Source: Leptodactylus fallax
Taxonomy: Eukaryota > Chordata > Amphibia > Anura > Leptodactylidae
DNA length: 64,000 nt
Assembly (NCBI GenBank): GCA_947044405.1
Contig: CAMRHE010000029.1
Location: 186,001-250,000 of the forward strand
Reading direction: 5' to 3'
A program made the position numbers and the translations under genes. This document shows, one piece after another, positions 30,646 through 41,889 of this stretch. Numbering within the stretch: the first letter of the stretch is position 1; the number at the start of each line of letters is the position of its first letter. The notes beneath the pieces were generated by a model, which was given only the letters and a program-made list of their open reading frames with translations, was not told the DNA's origin and made no database searches.

Positions 30646-31612
30646 CCTAGCAGACCCCAAGGGGCTGTACTCTAATGTAACCAGTGTGGAAACTGAAAAA
30701 TGGAAAAAGGCTGGTGCCAGAGAGTGTGAAGGAACGTGGAAAATGGGGGATAGACTGTGTCTACCTGCAGCAGTATACCCCCAAATGGCTGGTTTGGCCC
30801 ACGGTAAGGTGCATGCCTCTCGAAATGCCATGGAGTCATTAGTGGGTAAATTATGGTTTGCCCCAGGTTTTGGAAGGGCTGCTAGTAATTACATAAAAGC
30901 ATGTCACATATGTGCTCTATACAATCCAGGACAGGTAGTTAAAACACCTACCAAATGTACACCAAAATCCCTGTACCCATTCCAGAGAATACAAATAGAT
31001 TACATACAGTTGCCTAAGTCTGGAACGTACGAGTATGTATTGGTCTGTGTGGATTTGTTTTCAGGGTGGCCTGAGGCCTACCCTGTGAGCAAAGCGACTG
31101 CACAAGTAACTGCCAAGAAATTGCTGTCTGAGCTTGTGTGCAGATTCGGGATACCTGAGGTGATAGAATCTGATAGAGGTACACATTTCACAGGTGAGAT
31201 AATGAAAGAAATAATGTCTGCATTGGGGACTGAGCAAGCTTTTCACACACCCTACCATCCTCAGAGTTCAGGCAAAGTGGAAAGGTTGAATGGCACACTT
31301 AAATTGAAGATTCAGAAAGCCATGGCAGAGACCAGAAAGCCCTGGCCCGAATGTCTGTCCTTAGCTTTATATTCAGTAAGGACTACTCCTAACAGGAGAA
31401 CAGGGTTATCACCATTTGAGATATTGTTTGGAAGTGTGCCTAGGTTGGGGTTGTATTTTCCTCAGACTTTACAACTCAATTATGACAGCACTGCCAGCTA
31501 TGTTCAGAGCTTGTGTCAAAGACTGAAAGTAACACATAAACAAGTGTTTTCTTCTATTCCAGACCCTTCTGATTTTTCAGGGACACATAGCTTGTAGCCT
31601 GATGATTGGGTG
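30646..31612 (+). pseudogene. pol: ERV integrase
   Basis: The frame spans 30560-31597. The zinc-binding region is partly readable: HASRNAMESLV and CHICALYNPG near 30810-30925. The catalytic core shows CVDLFSGWPEAYPVSKA, IESDRGTHFTGEIMKEI and YHPQSSGKVERLNGT, giving D, D and E. The C-terminal part (ALYSVRTTPNRRTGLSPFEI) is typical of gamma/epsilon-type integrases. A TAG near 31597 and a frame change cut off the last ~40 residues (DDWVVVKRHTKK in another frame). Core residues are intact. Confidence 0.88.
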
Positions 31613-31764
31613 GTCGTGAAAAGACACACCAAGAAGTCTCTTGAACCCAGATTTGATGGTCCCTTCCAAGTACTGCTGACAACTGCCACTTCAGTCAAAT
31701 TGGAGGGAAAATCTACCTGGATACACACTTCCAATTGTAAAAAGGTTCCTGAACCACAGCAAGA

Positions 31765-32707
31765 ATGAAAAGATGGACATTATTTGTTTTATGCTTTCTT
31801 AAAGGACTCACAATCAGTGAGACCTGGAAATCCCTTCAGGGGATTAAAGAGGTGGACAATAAGTTTATTAAACACCATCTTGTGATGGTGGAAGGGTTTA
31901 ACTATACCCTCAAGGTTTGTGGATCTTGTGCACAAACTTATTACACAACACTCAGCCTTATTCGATTTACCTCCTCAGATGTATTGGGCATGTGGCAGCA
32001 GTGCATATAACTGGTTGCCAGTGGGAGTGAAGGGCACATGTACAATAGTAAGACTTACTCCTGCTACCTTTGTTGTTGATAAATTAAATAAAAAATCCAT
32101 ACCTAAACACACTCTGTACAAGAGAGCTGCAGACAACACCCCTAGGGAAAGTGGTAGACCTCACTTGGTACAGTCAAGCACTGGGAATAAGATAGTAAGC
32201 ACAATACTCATATATCCTATGATAATGCAGATGTGGGACAAGCTAGTGCAAAGTACTGACTATCTTGATGATCAAATATGGGAAATTCTGGAAATACTTA
32301 ATACCACTATTGCGGTACAGAATCAACTGATAATAGTCACTAATCAACACACATTGGTATTAGACTATATAACTGCAGCTCAGGGAGGAATGTGCCAGAT
32401 AGTGGGACCTACATGCTGCCTCTACATAGACCCAGAAGGCAACATCAAAGAAAAACGAAAATTGGAGGAAGTATACAGGCTAAGAGAAGAGTATGAGAGG
32501 ATGAATGTTCAGAACAAAGACAATTGGTGGTCCGAAACATTTTCATTCTTAAATCCGGTCAATTGGTTTAAAGGTATAGGTGGGTGGGTGACAGGATTGA
32601 TCCAGATGGTCATACAAATAGCAATGATTATATTACTGATATATTGCTTTGCAAAAATCGTTTTAATTTGCATTAATCGCTGTAATAGAGATAAGCATAA
32701 GCGGTAG
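31765..32707 (+). pseudogene. env: ERV env, surface subunit mostly deleted
   Basis: ATG at 31765 opens a signal-peptide-like start (MKRWTLFVLCFLKGLTIS). This frame stops at 32008 and the rest is in another frame from 31919. The surface subunit is only about 130 codons instead of several hundred. The transmembrane subunit is recognisable by heptads, the QGGMCQIVGPTCC motif (CX6CC, about 32381-32419), a second heptad/hinge region, and a membrane span GLIQMVIQIAMIILLIYCF near the C-terminus with a short basic tail. No furin-type RxKR cleavage site is obvious. It would have mediated entry; as it stands it is defective. Confidence 0.85.
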
Positions 32708-32792
32708 ACATCTGGTAATGACTCCAACGGGGAATCCAGCTGGACTGACACTCGAGGGTGAATGTACTCGTTGGGGAAGTCATTAGATGTCT

Positions 32793-32805
32793 AAAATGGG
32801 GGAAA
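32793..32805 (+). promoter_or_regulatory. ERV polypurine tract
   Basis: AAAATGGGGGAAA lies directly before the 3' LTR TGTAAG. Confidence 0.8.
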
Positions 32806-33275
32806 TGTAAGGGTTAAAAATATTTGCTTGCCAGACATATATGTTTTTAAGAAAAATATATTTGAAAAATAGAGGTTATTGCTCAAAGCATCTCGCCCAC
32901 CATAAAGTCTGCGCTGTATGCCAGTACAGGATGTGATTAAGATAAGGCTATATGTCTAAAGATTGTAATCGCAACCGTTGACCTTTTTACCGATTAGGTG
33001 TTACATTAAGTGATGTCTTGAAATATGCTTTTGTGTCAATCTGGTCTAAACTGGTTTTGGCATGTGTGTGACACCGGGACTCTAAGACCAAGTTTGGGTA
33101 TCGTGTCATGTGATTGATGTATAACTGTGCTTCCTATATAACCTAGCTCTGCCAATTAATAAATTGAAGCATTCTATACATGATACCTTGGTATCTGTCT
33201 GTTTCTCGAGCGCTCGATAATTGTTCCTTATTAATTAGGCCCAAGACAACATAACCCGGGGAATTACCCCTCACA
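32806..33275 (+). repeat. ERV 3' LTR
   Basis: 470 bp with the same ends as the 5' LTR and about 18 substitutions or small indels. Followed by the target duplication GAAC. Confidence 0.93.
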
Positions 33276-34799
33276 GAACCAATATCTGTTTTTATACAGA
33301 TATTCTGTCCCTCACAACAGCACATACACAAAGTCATCAATAAAGTTTACATTTCACCCAATCCCTGTCCTGTCCATACCTGATCTTTATAGAGTAAAAT
33401 ACACCTCTAGCGATATCCGTTACACGCTAAAATAATAGCAATAACAATCACTAGAGATGAACGTATACATTGCTACAATTTTTATAGGGGGATAGAAAAT
33501 TTATATTTTTATTTAAACTCCTATTTAATTTGCATGCACAAAATTGATTGGCACATTTCTGCAATTTTGGCATTTAACACCCGCACTTGTAAATATATAT
33601 ATATGTGTGATATGTATGAATTCCTCACATATTGCAGTTTTTTGGAAAGTACATTTTGTTGCAGAAAGGGACTGCTTGAGCCTGCACTTTAGTGGCAAAT
33701 TTGGATTTTTGTGCAGTTTTTGCTTACAATCTCTGTTAGCTGCAAAGTTGCATGAAGGTGGTTGTATATATGAAATATAAATTTGTGTTTTTATATACGG
33801 TATGCTGTGCCATCTCAAAAAAGTTAGATTTTGGTATTATAGTCACAGTTTGCTAGGTGCAGTATAGATTTTTAACATATTAGTGAATAAAAGCAAAATC
33901 TTGCTTGTTTTCTGTATCAGTGTTTTTGAGAGTACGAGCTCTTGATTGAGGACACAGATAGAGGTGAAATCACTGCCGCCAGGAGCAGCAGGACAGCACC
34001 CAAAATGTGGACTGTCCCACTTGATCAGGGTGCAGCTGAGAGGGCCCCTGCTACCATGGTGTGACTGCACCATTGGCCCAATGGTTAAAGCGGCCCTGGT
34101 TGCTGTGATGTTTCGTTTGGAAGCTCACTCCCCCCCTTCCCCCTGTGAGCAGTAAACACAGAGAGTGAGAGCAGGAAGGTGAATCATGGGAAATGTATTT
34201 TTTTCACAGATTCACTGCATGTAAATAACATAATTTTTGGAAGCTGGATAACCCATTTAATTGTGGTGCCTGCACACAGCCAAAAACTACACATATCAAA
34301 TGTTGGGAAGAGTTTACAAATAGATTGACTGCACAAATTAACATATAAAATTGCATTTTTATCCGCAAAATCACACAGCCATTAACAAACATGTTTTGAG
34401 GGAGGTCTGATCAGAGCAATATGGTATGGGATTTCTCAGGTGAAGTCTAAAGTCTATATTAAGAGAAGTTATAGTCTTGGTTCTTTATCTAGGGAAGTGT
34501 TTCCCAACCTTTTCAGACTCTTGCACCCCTTGTGCTTGGGGCAGACCCACCGAATAATTTTTATCATAAGTCAAAAAACAGACGTTTTGATGTGGATTTT
34601 TTTAGCATAGTTCTTGAATTTGCTGCTGAAACATAAAATATGACATAAATTTGTTTCACTTGTAAAGTTAGAAAAACTCACCAAAAGCCACAAAAACTGC
34701 ATGCATTTTTTTCCAATTCAATAGTAACTGCATCACAACTGCACCGTGTGAAGGCACCCTTAAAGCTACGAATGAAAATTCACTTTTTACCATCACCAG
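33276..34799. other. Gene-free AT-rich interval
   Basis: No coding region. A TATATATATATGTG microsatellite-like stretch is at about 33594-33608. At 34495-34555 there is AAGTGTTTCCCAACCTTTTC, the usual start of a hAT-like element end, but I see no matching right end. Otherwise unassigned. Confidence 0.4.
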
Positions 34800-35830
34800 G
34801 TTCTCTTAGTGGCCCCCACATTGTATCATGTTTTCCAGTAGTCTAATACACAATATATGGTTCCCCAGAGGCCCAAGACAGTATAATACTCCCCAGTGGA
34901 CCCCACTTTATAATACTCCCCAGATGCCCATAGACACCTAATAACACTACCTAGTGACTACCTAGACAACTAATAATTCTCCCCAGTAGCCCCCAGGCAA
35001 GTAGTAATATTTCCCAGCAGAACCTAGGGCCCACCAGAGCAACTTGTTCTGGGTGCCCACCCAACAGCTTTCAGCTAATAGCCAACACTACGGCTCCTTC
35101 ACTGAATTCTTGCATAAGTGCTGAGTATCCAGTGTTACTTAGTATTTTCCCAGTATCGTCATCTTCTATAGTACTGTACATGGCCCAATAGCTCCATGGC
35201 CGGTTCATACGCAGTACTGTATGGGGAATGACACAGCCATGGAGCACCCCATGCATATGCAAGATTTTAGTAAGGGAGCTGTGATACACGGCTGCCATCA
35301 GGAATTTTGAGCCCTACTCCCACAGTATAATGCTCCACATGGTATATAATGCTCCACACAGCATATTATGCTCCCCAGAGCCCGTCCCTACCACAGTATA
35401 ATGCTTCTCAGTGGTCCCACACAATTTAATATGCTCCCCAGAGCCTCCACACAATATAATAGCCCACAGTGGCCCCACACAGTATAATATGCTCAACAGT
35501 GCCCCCACACAGTATAATGCTCCATAGTGGCCCCCCAGTGTAATGCTCCACAGTGGCCCCACACAGTATAATAGGATCCCCACAGTGGTCCCACACAGTA
35601 TAATAGGCTCCCCATCAGCCCCAAAACAGTATAATAGGCTCCCCACAGAACCCCCCACTATAATGCATAATGCTCCACAATGGCCCCACACAGTATAATA
35701 TGCTCACCAGAACCCGACCCCACCACAGTATAATGCTCCACAGTGGCCCCACACAGTATAACAGGCTCTCCACAGTGACACCCCAGTATAATGCTCCACA
35801 GGGGCCCCACACAATATAATATGCTCCCAA
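34800..35830. repeat. Degenerate tandem array of CACAGTATAATxxGCTCC units
   Basis: Units such as GGCCCCACACAGTATAATA and GCTCCCCACAG recur every 25-60 bp from about 35325 to 35830, with a more diverged series at 34820-35000 (AGTATAATACTCCCCAGT). The array creates long Gly/Cys-rich open frames on the minus strand that are artefacts. Related units occur inside the hAT-like element at 37790-37970. Confidence 0.75.
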
Positions 35831-36101
35831 GAGCTTCGGGCTGCTTCAGACGAACCCTTCGAAATTCATTTCAACAAATATTTGTGAGGTTTGGTGTTAT
35901 TATTATACTCCGGGGTTCCTTCAGACACCAGAGTATAATAAGTGGAAGTTCAGGGAAGGTGAGGGAATATGACAAACAGTTATTCTCACCTTATCTCATC
36001 TCTCTTGTGCAATCTCGCGTCATTCGGCTGTCTCCGTTAGCTTCCTTTTCAGGTCTGTGACTGAGGTCACGCATTCGGACATCACCGCTGAGGCTTGTGA
36101 T
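35831..36101. repeat. Left part of a dispersed repeat split by the hAT-like element
   Basis: It contains the foldback TATTATTATACTCCGGGG…CCAGAGTATAATAA (35896-35941) and runs to GAGGCTTGTGAT. It continues at 38694 as TGGGCCTCAGTGGTCATGTG. A paralogous uninterrupted copy inside the hAT-like element (37985-38230) has GAGGCTTGTGATTGGTCCTC, which supports the junction. Confidence 0.6.
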
Positions 36102-36454
36102 CAGTGTCGGACTGGGATGTCTAGGGCCCACCAGTGGAATTGTTTCTAGGGGCCCACCATCAGGACCCCTGCAGATCAGCGGTACCGAGACAGGGCGGCT
36201 AAAAGTAATATGCCGGGAGCCATGCTGCTCACCCACTATACCATGTGCACCATTGCACTACCTAAACCTACTGCTACATCTTGTATGTCAAGTGAACAGC
36301 GTGGCTCCAAGAATTGTTACCTTTACCTGTAGCCGCACTTTCCTGGAAAAGCTGATCTGCAGAGGTCCTGGATGTTGTATCCCCGCAGATGTAATATTGA
36401 TGGCCTATCCTAAGGACAGGCCATCAATATTAGAAAGATGGATAAATCCTTTAA

Positions 36455-36807
36455 AGAGGTTGTCCAGGAATTGGAGCAACCAATGTAGCTGGCGGGAGGT
36501 GTAAAGTAAAAAATAAGTAAATTAAAAAGCATACTCACCTGTCCCCAGCGCTCCGTTGTCCGCTGCCATTGTCCATTCAGTCTCATGCCGGCGACTCCTT
36601 GCTGGGAGTCCTGCACCTCATGTGACCGCTAAGACCAATTAGGTACAGGATTTCCAGAAATGAGGCGCCACCATGAGACCGAACAGACACAGGCAGGGGA
36701 CAACGGGGTGCTGGGGACAGGTGAATATGCTTTTTTTTTTTTAATTTTCTTTTTACACCTCCCTGGCGGCCGCCACAGTGGTCGCTCCAGTTTATGGACA
36801 ACTTATT
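36455..36807. mobile_element. TTAA-flanked miniature element (piggyBac-like)
   Basis: TTAA then AGAGGTTGTCCAGGAATTGG on the left, CTCCAGTTTATGGACAACTTA and TTAA (36808-36811) on the right: an imperfect inverted pair of the AGGGGTTGTCC family. No coding content. Confidence 0.5.
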
Positions 36808-37288
36808 TTAAGGGGTTGTCTGGGCCAAATTTTTCTATGGTCACTTCACTGGTCTCCCCACATAGTGGCCTCTTCACTGGTCCCCCATACTGTATGGGGA
36901 ACAGTGATGGGGTCATTATATTGTGTGGGAGCAGTGATGGGAGCTAACATCCTGTGGGGGGGACATTAAACTGTGTGGGGCATATTAAAGGGGTTGTCCA
37001 GGGTTAATCTTTTTTATGGCCTTTTCTCAGGATAGGTCATAAATACCTGATCGGTAGGGAGCTGACACATGGCCCCATCAGCTGTTCGGAGCCACTTCCG
37101 GAGCCCATTCTGTACACAACACAGGGCTGGAAGCAGAAAGCTCCATCCGCTGTATAGCAGCCCGACGCCTTCACTGCAGCTCAGCTCCTACTGACTTCAT
37201 TAAGTGCTGAGATACAGTGAAAGTGCCCGGCTAATACACAGAGGACAGAGCTTTCTTCTTAGGGCCCCCCTAATGCGCCACACTTTAA

Positions 37289-37722
37289 AGAGGTTGTCCA
37301 GTATAATTTTTTTTCTTTTTTATAATTAGTCCGGGGAAGGTGAATCCTCCCTACCCTCCCCCCCCAAAAAAAACAAAAACATACTAAATATACTCACTTG
37401 CCCTCGGTGCTCTGGTGTCAGCAGGTCCCAGCACGGTCCAGTCCTGCAGTTCCGCTGTCTTCTTTTTGCCGAAAGTCCTCACTACCTGTGACGTCCCAGG
37501 TCCCTTCCCTTAGTCCGCTGATTGGCCTCAGGGGTCACGTGACATCACAGGTAGTCACGTGCAGGGGGAACTTCAGCTGGAAGAAAACAACAGAACTGCA
37601 GGACCGAACTGCGGTGGGAGACACTGGGGACAGGAGAGAAAGTTTTTTGTTTTTTTTTTGTTTTGTTTTTTTCACCTGCCCCGGCGTAATTTAAAAAAAA
37701 AATGTTATCCTGCACAACCCCT
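37289..37722. mobile_element. TTAA-flanked miniature element (piggyBac-like)
   Basis: Starts AGAGGTTGTCCAGTATAA after TTAA (37285-37288) and ends TTATCCTGCACAACCCCT before TTAA (37723-37726). The 434-bp interior is non-coding and itself contains inverted segments around the phrase GTGACGTCCCAGG / GTCACGTGACATCACAGG. Confidence 0.65.
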
Positions 37723-38685
37723 TTAATGTCCCCCAGGCTATTGCTTCCATCACTGTCCGCCCCCAACAATATAATGGACCTATCAATGGTCCCCCATATA
37801 GTATAGGGGACCAGTGAAGGAGCCTCTGTATGGAGTATCAGCTCCACAGTGGCCCCCACCCAGTATTATAAGCTCCACAGTGGCCCCCACCCAGTAGTAT
37901 ATGCTCCACAGTTGGCCCCACCCAGTATTATAAGCTCCACAGTGGCCCCCACACAGTATTATATGCGCCCAATAGCCCCCCTCCGCTTTAGTGCTATTAT
38001 TATACTTTGGGGTCTCCTCAGACCCCAGAGTATAATAATCGGAGGTCCAGGGAAGGTGATTAAAAATAACAAACATTCATTCTCCCCTTGCCTTACCTTT
38101 CCTTGGCATCCTCGCTCCATCCTGCCGTCTTCAGGCCCACTTCCGATGTCGATTCTGAGGCTTGTGATTGGTCCTCAGCGGTCACGTGGGGCCGCACTGA
38201 TGTTATTACGCGGCCGCGCCCCCATGTGACCACTGGGGCCTAATCACAGGCCTCAGTCATGACGGAAGAGCGTCGGAGAGGACGCTGCGCCCAGGAGAGG
38301 TGAGAATATGTATTTATTGTTTTCAGTCACCTCCCCTGGGTGTCCTGCCCTGTAATCTATTGGAAAGGGGCCTGCAATATGCCAGGGCCCATTTCCAATA
38401 ATAGTATGTATAGCGGTCGGGGAACCAGGCTTTCCCCGACCGCTATCATAGTGGTCCGGGGCCCTGGCCATCTCCAGCTGGCCACGGGCACCATACCACG
38501 CTGACCACGATCGTTACGCCACTGGTCAGTGGCCCGATCGGAATGGTCAGGATCCTGATCGGGCCCCTGACTAATGCATCTGCATTGGTAACATGAAGAC
38601 TTATAGTCGGGGCTCGGGGCCCACCGGTGGATTCACCGCTTCCCCGGTGGATTCACCGCTTCCCCGGTGGGCCAGTCCGACCCTG

Positions 38686-40200
38686 CCTGTGATTGGGCCT
38701 CAGTGGTCATGTGGGGCACACTGACATTATGACTCCAGCACCCCATGTACCCACTGAGGCCCAATCATAGGCCTCAGTGGTGATGTCTGGGACACGTGAT
38801 GTCAGCCACAGGCCAGAAGAAGCATTGGCATTGAGGCTTAGCCAATGTGGAAATATGTCACCTGTTTCTATAGGTGTTTCTATGGGTGGGTAAATTGAGA
38901 GCTGTTAATCTAGGTTTGGACCTGTAATAAAACATATTTTTCCACAAATTAAGACCATGTTATTGACGCAATATGACAAGGTTAATGTCTTAATCATTCT
39001 TTATGCATTCCTTGATATCACGTCATTAAGATATCCAAAGATGGACATGACAGGGTTACAGTCTGATACTGATCAGTCTGTATGTATTTCTGGCTATCAT
39101 TATATGGTCAACAAGGATAACATCTGTTACTGATCAGTTACTATACATTCCTTTCATTTCTTTGTTCCCCATAAATGGTCATGTCATATGACATGTGATA
39201 TCACTGCAAGATATAATGTGGCTTCAGTACTGACAAGTTTTCCCATTTGAATTTAGATAATTTGTGTTATTTTACCATTAGTTTTTCTGATTTTTCTTTT
39301 GTCTGGAGCTCCAGTGCATATTTGTATGTGTGAAAGATAAGTGTATGGGCTCTTGTTCTATATTCGTACATGTCTGTCTACATGTAGAGCTGAGGTTTAC
39401 ACATTTTAATTGTGGTAATGAGATATTAGACTATTACCTCCGGAGAGGAGTGAATTGTATCCTTTTAGCCAGTCCCATATACCCCATTAGGATCCCCTAG
39501 AATCCTTAATTTATTGGAATATATTGCTTTGGCAAGTTTTCAGTCCCAGTTTTAATGGACTATTTATTAAAGTTTTTTTGTGTAGTTTTTCAGGCAGTAT
39601 TTTTGTTGTGTGCTTGAGAACTCAAACTTGTATTATTGGATATTTTTGCATTAATACAGATCTCAGATTAGAGCATTCTTAAAACAGAGCCTAGGCAATC
39701 CCACCAATATAAAGCTCAGAATAGACTCCCCCTTACAACAAACCTCACATTGACTGTCATTAATACAGGCGCCAGATCCCCTAGAGAAGTGATTCCCCAC
39801 CGGGGTGCTGAGGAGACTTTCCAAGGGTGCCGTGACAATCTGGAGGGGAAATGGCCACATGTCCTCTTTCAAGTAGTTGATATACTGTAGATGAATTGAA
39901 CAGTGGAACAAGAAGCCTTTAGCTTAATGCTCTACTGATTAGGCATCTGCTATTGATGTCTCGTGAAGAGCTGATGCATCGAGCTGCAGATAAGAGCAGA
40001 GGAGTTCCAGGGAAGTGGGTGGTTAATTTTTTTTTTTCTGATTTATATGACAGATCTACAGTGTGAACACCAGTGGAAAGCATGACTACTTACCTGGCGG
40101 CCACTGGGGAACATTACCACTGACTGTGTGTCCATATACATTTGAGGCTTTATTTGAGGCACCAGACTATGTTTATACCTCGGGCAGAGTAGACGCTGTC
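38686..40200. other. Mostly unassigned interval
   Basis: 38694-38830 is the right part of the repeat split by the hAT-like element. From 38880 to about 39770 the sequence looks unique, with no coding signal. At 39785-39850 there is TGATTCCCCACCGGGGTGCT and TTTCCAAGGGTGCCGTGACA, a fragment of a hAT-like terminal region. Confidence 0.45.
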
Positions 40201-40311
40201 TCAGTTGTTATGTAGTAGTATAATGTTGTACCGTGTTAGCCATTGAAAGTAGTGGAAGAGTGAAGAAATCAGGCGATACCTTTTAGAGGCTAACTGAGTA
40301 TATTTATAAGT

Positions 40312-40350
40312 AAGCTTTCAGGAGTACTCGCTCCCTTCATCAGACATGCA
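40312..40350 (-). ncRNA. Hammerhead-ribozyme-like motif (PLE repeat, minus strand)
   Basis: The mirror copy: on the minus strand CTGATGA (40343-40337), stem II GGAG CGAGTA CTCC with perfect 4-bp pairing, then GAAAGCTT (40319-40312). Confidence 0.5.
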
Positions 40351-40390
40351 CCATGTCTGATGAAGGGAGCTAGTACTCCTGAAAGCTTAC
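40351..40390 (+). ncRNA. Hammerhead-ribozyme-like motif (PLE repeat, plus strand)
   Basis: Conserved core CTGATGA (40357-40363) and GAAA (40381-40384) bracket a stem II, with GGAG-type pairing to CTCC, and are followed by palindromic AGCTT at 40384-40388, which could pair as stem III between two copies. PLE terminal repeats are known to encode minimal hammerheads. Stem I pairing is short here. Confidence 0.5.
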
Positions 40391-40490
40391 TTATAAATAT
40401 ACTCAGTTAGCCTCTAAAAGGTATCGCCTGATTTCTTCACTCTTTCAGTTGTTATGAGAAGCAATATGCGGACTTTTGCTGAATACTAAA

Positions 40491-40607
40491 CTAACCCCTC
40501 CCTGTTTGTTTGTCTTTGCTCCCTGTTTGTCTAACCCCTCCCTGTTTGTTTGTCTTTGCTCCCTGTTTGTCTAACCCCTCCCTGTTTATTTGTCTTAGTT
40601 ACCCTTC
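40491..40607 (+). repeat. 40-bp tandem repeat, about 2.9 copies
   Basis: Units start at 40491, 40531 and 40571, each CTAACCCCTCCCTGTTTGTT followed by TGTCTTTGCTCCCTGTTTGT. The third has two substitutions and is cut short. Confidence 0.9.
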
Positions 40608-41008
40608 ATACACTCCCTTTAAATGACACTGATGCTATGAACTATATGACTCATATTGCTATCATTATTATGGTCATTAGAAAATAAAATAGCAGGGCTA
40701 ATATCTGCTTTGGGCATCTATAAACATTAGTGCACACTATATATGCAATTTATGTGATCTCATTCCTTCTCTTTCACTAACCACATGGTAGCACTTGGGA
40801 GCACTAGTGAGTCTCGTCTTTCTAATACGATTTTATATTTATTTTTATTTATATAAGAAATAAAAGTTAAGTTTTACTATTTTCTACTCTATCAATTCCC
40901 TTCTGAAATTTAGATATATAAATCCTGATAGAGCTTTAGGCAGGGCTGGACCGCCTGCATCCAGACTAACTGGTCTTTAACATATTTATAAAAGTATTAT
41001 AGCGTATT
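40608..41008. other. Gene-free interval upstream of PLE-B
   Basis: AT-rich with no recognisable feature. GGCAGGGCTGGACCGCCTGC near 40943 may be the start of the PLE-B leader. Confidence 0.35.
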
Positions 41009-41857
41009 ATGGCGGGCTTTCTCTCTGATACGCCTGATCTAGCTAAGTGGAGTACAGTAGCACAGACAGTCCTTTCAGAGAAAGAACTATCACAACAATT
41101 ATTAACAACTAATGTTAAGGTAGCATTCAAGGAATTAACACGTGTATATAAGGACTATATAGTGTCTTGGTGGGAGGTGCAATCTCTTGAGAGTTACATC
41201 AAACATGATATAGTACCGAAGGGCTTAAGAATTAATATTAGTCCTGCTGATAGTCATAAGAGATGAGTTTCGAATTCTAAGTGGGAAAAGGAAGCAACAG
41301 AGAGCTCCATTAGGTTTATGAAATTACTTTTGGAAGAAGAAAAGTTGGCCTTTTAATCAAAAAATAAGAAATTAAACGAACTGAGGGAACAGGTCCTTAA
41401 ATTAAAAACTGACCCTTTATTTCAGCAGAAGGAATCTAACCTTCAACTACAGATTGAGAGATTTCAAACCAATCTTAGTGATAGGAAACATCAACAGTTC
41501 GTAAGAGACCTGCAAGATTTCAAGAATAGGGCCTATAGCTTCCTTAAAAAAGATCTTAGAAATAATAAACCTGACGGTGAGTTCTCCTCATCTGAAGCTG
41601 ATCTCTCTGGGAGTGAGACGGAGACATCATTTTTTGAAAGGGGAGTAGGATGTTTTAGGGGCCCTAGGGGTAGAAACAGAACCAGCAAGAGAGGGGTTGT
41701 GAATAGTAGAAGTTCATTTCAATCCTCTCCAACTACAAACACAGGGACTGTTTTTTTATCTCAGGGAATTGCACAAGCCCAGGGCCCATATCCCCTCAGA
41801 AATCGAACCCAGAGAGTGACACATGAGCAAGATGCAGATAATAAATCTATCTTGTAA
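41009..41857 (+). pseudogene. PLE-B N-terminal ORF, interrupted
   Basis: ATG at 41009 opens MAGFLSDTPDLAKWSTVAQT and runs 85 codons to a TGA at 41264. The reading continues with further stops (one TAA at about 41356) through a coiled-coil-like stretch (LREQVLKLKTDPLFQQKESN, LQLQIERFQTNL) and a Ser/acidic stretch (SSSEADLSGSETETSFF) to a TAA at 41855. PLEs have such a variable region before the RT. Function unknown. Confidence 0.55.
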
Positions 41858-41889
41858 AAGATAGACAAAAGCGGAGAAAGATGTCCTCT

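Larger units (their letters stand above)
27010..33275 (+). mobile_element. Endogenous retrovirus with gag, pro-pol and env remnants
   Basis: The LTRs 27010-27481 and 32806-33275 begin TGTAAG and end CTCACA and are about 96% identical by eye. The 4-bp duplication GAAC flanks both (27006-27009, 33276-33279). Retroviral order is complete: primer site, Gag with CCHC knuckle, protease, RT with YVDD, RNase H, integrase, and Env with a CX6CC transmembrane-subunit motif. Large in-frame deletions in gag, RT and env plus frame breaks make it defective. The CX6CC motif and single-frame pro-pol suggest a gamma/epsilon-like (class I) lineage, which is an inference. Confidence 0.93.
36102..38685. mobile_element. 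hAT-like non-autonomous element with nested miniature elements
   Basis: The ends are CAGTGTCGGACTGG on the left and CCAGTCCGACCCTG on the right, 13 of 14 bases complementary. The flanking 8-mers are CTTGTGAT (36094-36101) and CCTGTGAT (38686-38693), a one-mismatch 8-bp duplication typical of hAT. The 2.6-kb interior has no transposase. It holds two TTAA-flanked miniature elements, tandem CACAGTATTATA units and a second copy of the repeat into which the whole element inserted. Confidence 0.65.
40213..40444. mobile_element. Minimal Penelope-like insertion: two inverted terminal repeats
   Basis: About 95 bp (AGAAATCAGGCGATACC … CATCAGACATG) is followed after CAC by its near-perfect complement. 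The unit is flanked by a 12-bp direct duplication TCAGTTGTTATG (40201-40212 and 40445-40456), in the range PLEs make. The same terminal sequence heads the PLE fragment at 62276. Nothing lies between the repeats, so this is a severely truncated copy. Confidence 0.78.

Noticed and set aside
35314..35830. Minus-strand Gly/Cys-rich open frames
   Set aside because: They arise from the tandem CACAGTATAATxxGCTCC units and have no domain or codon character.
40491..40607. CRISPR-like direct repeats
   Set aside because: The 40-bp units are contiguous, with no spacers, and the context is vertebrate; it is a simple tandem repeat.
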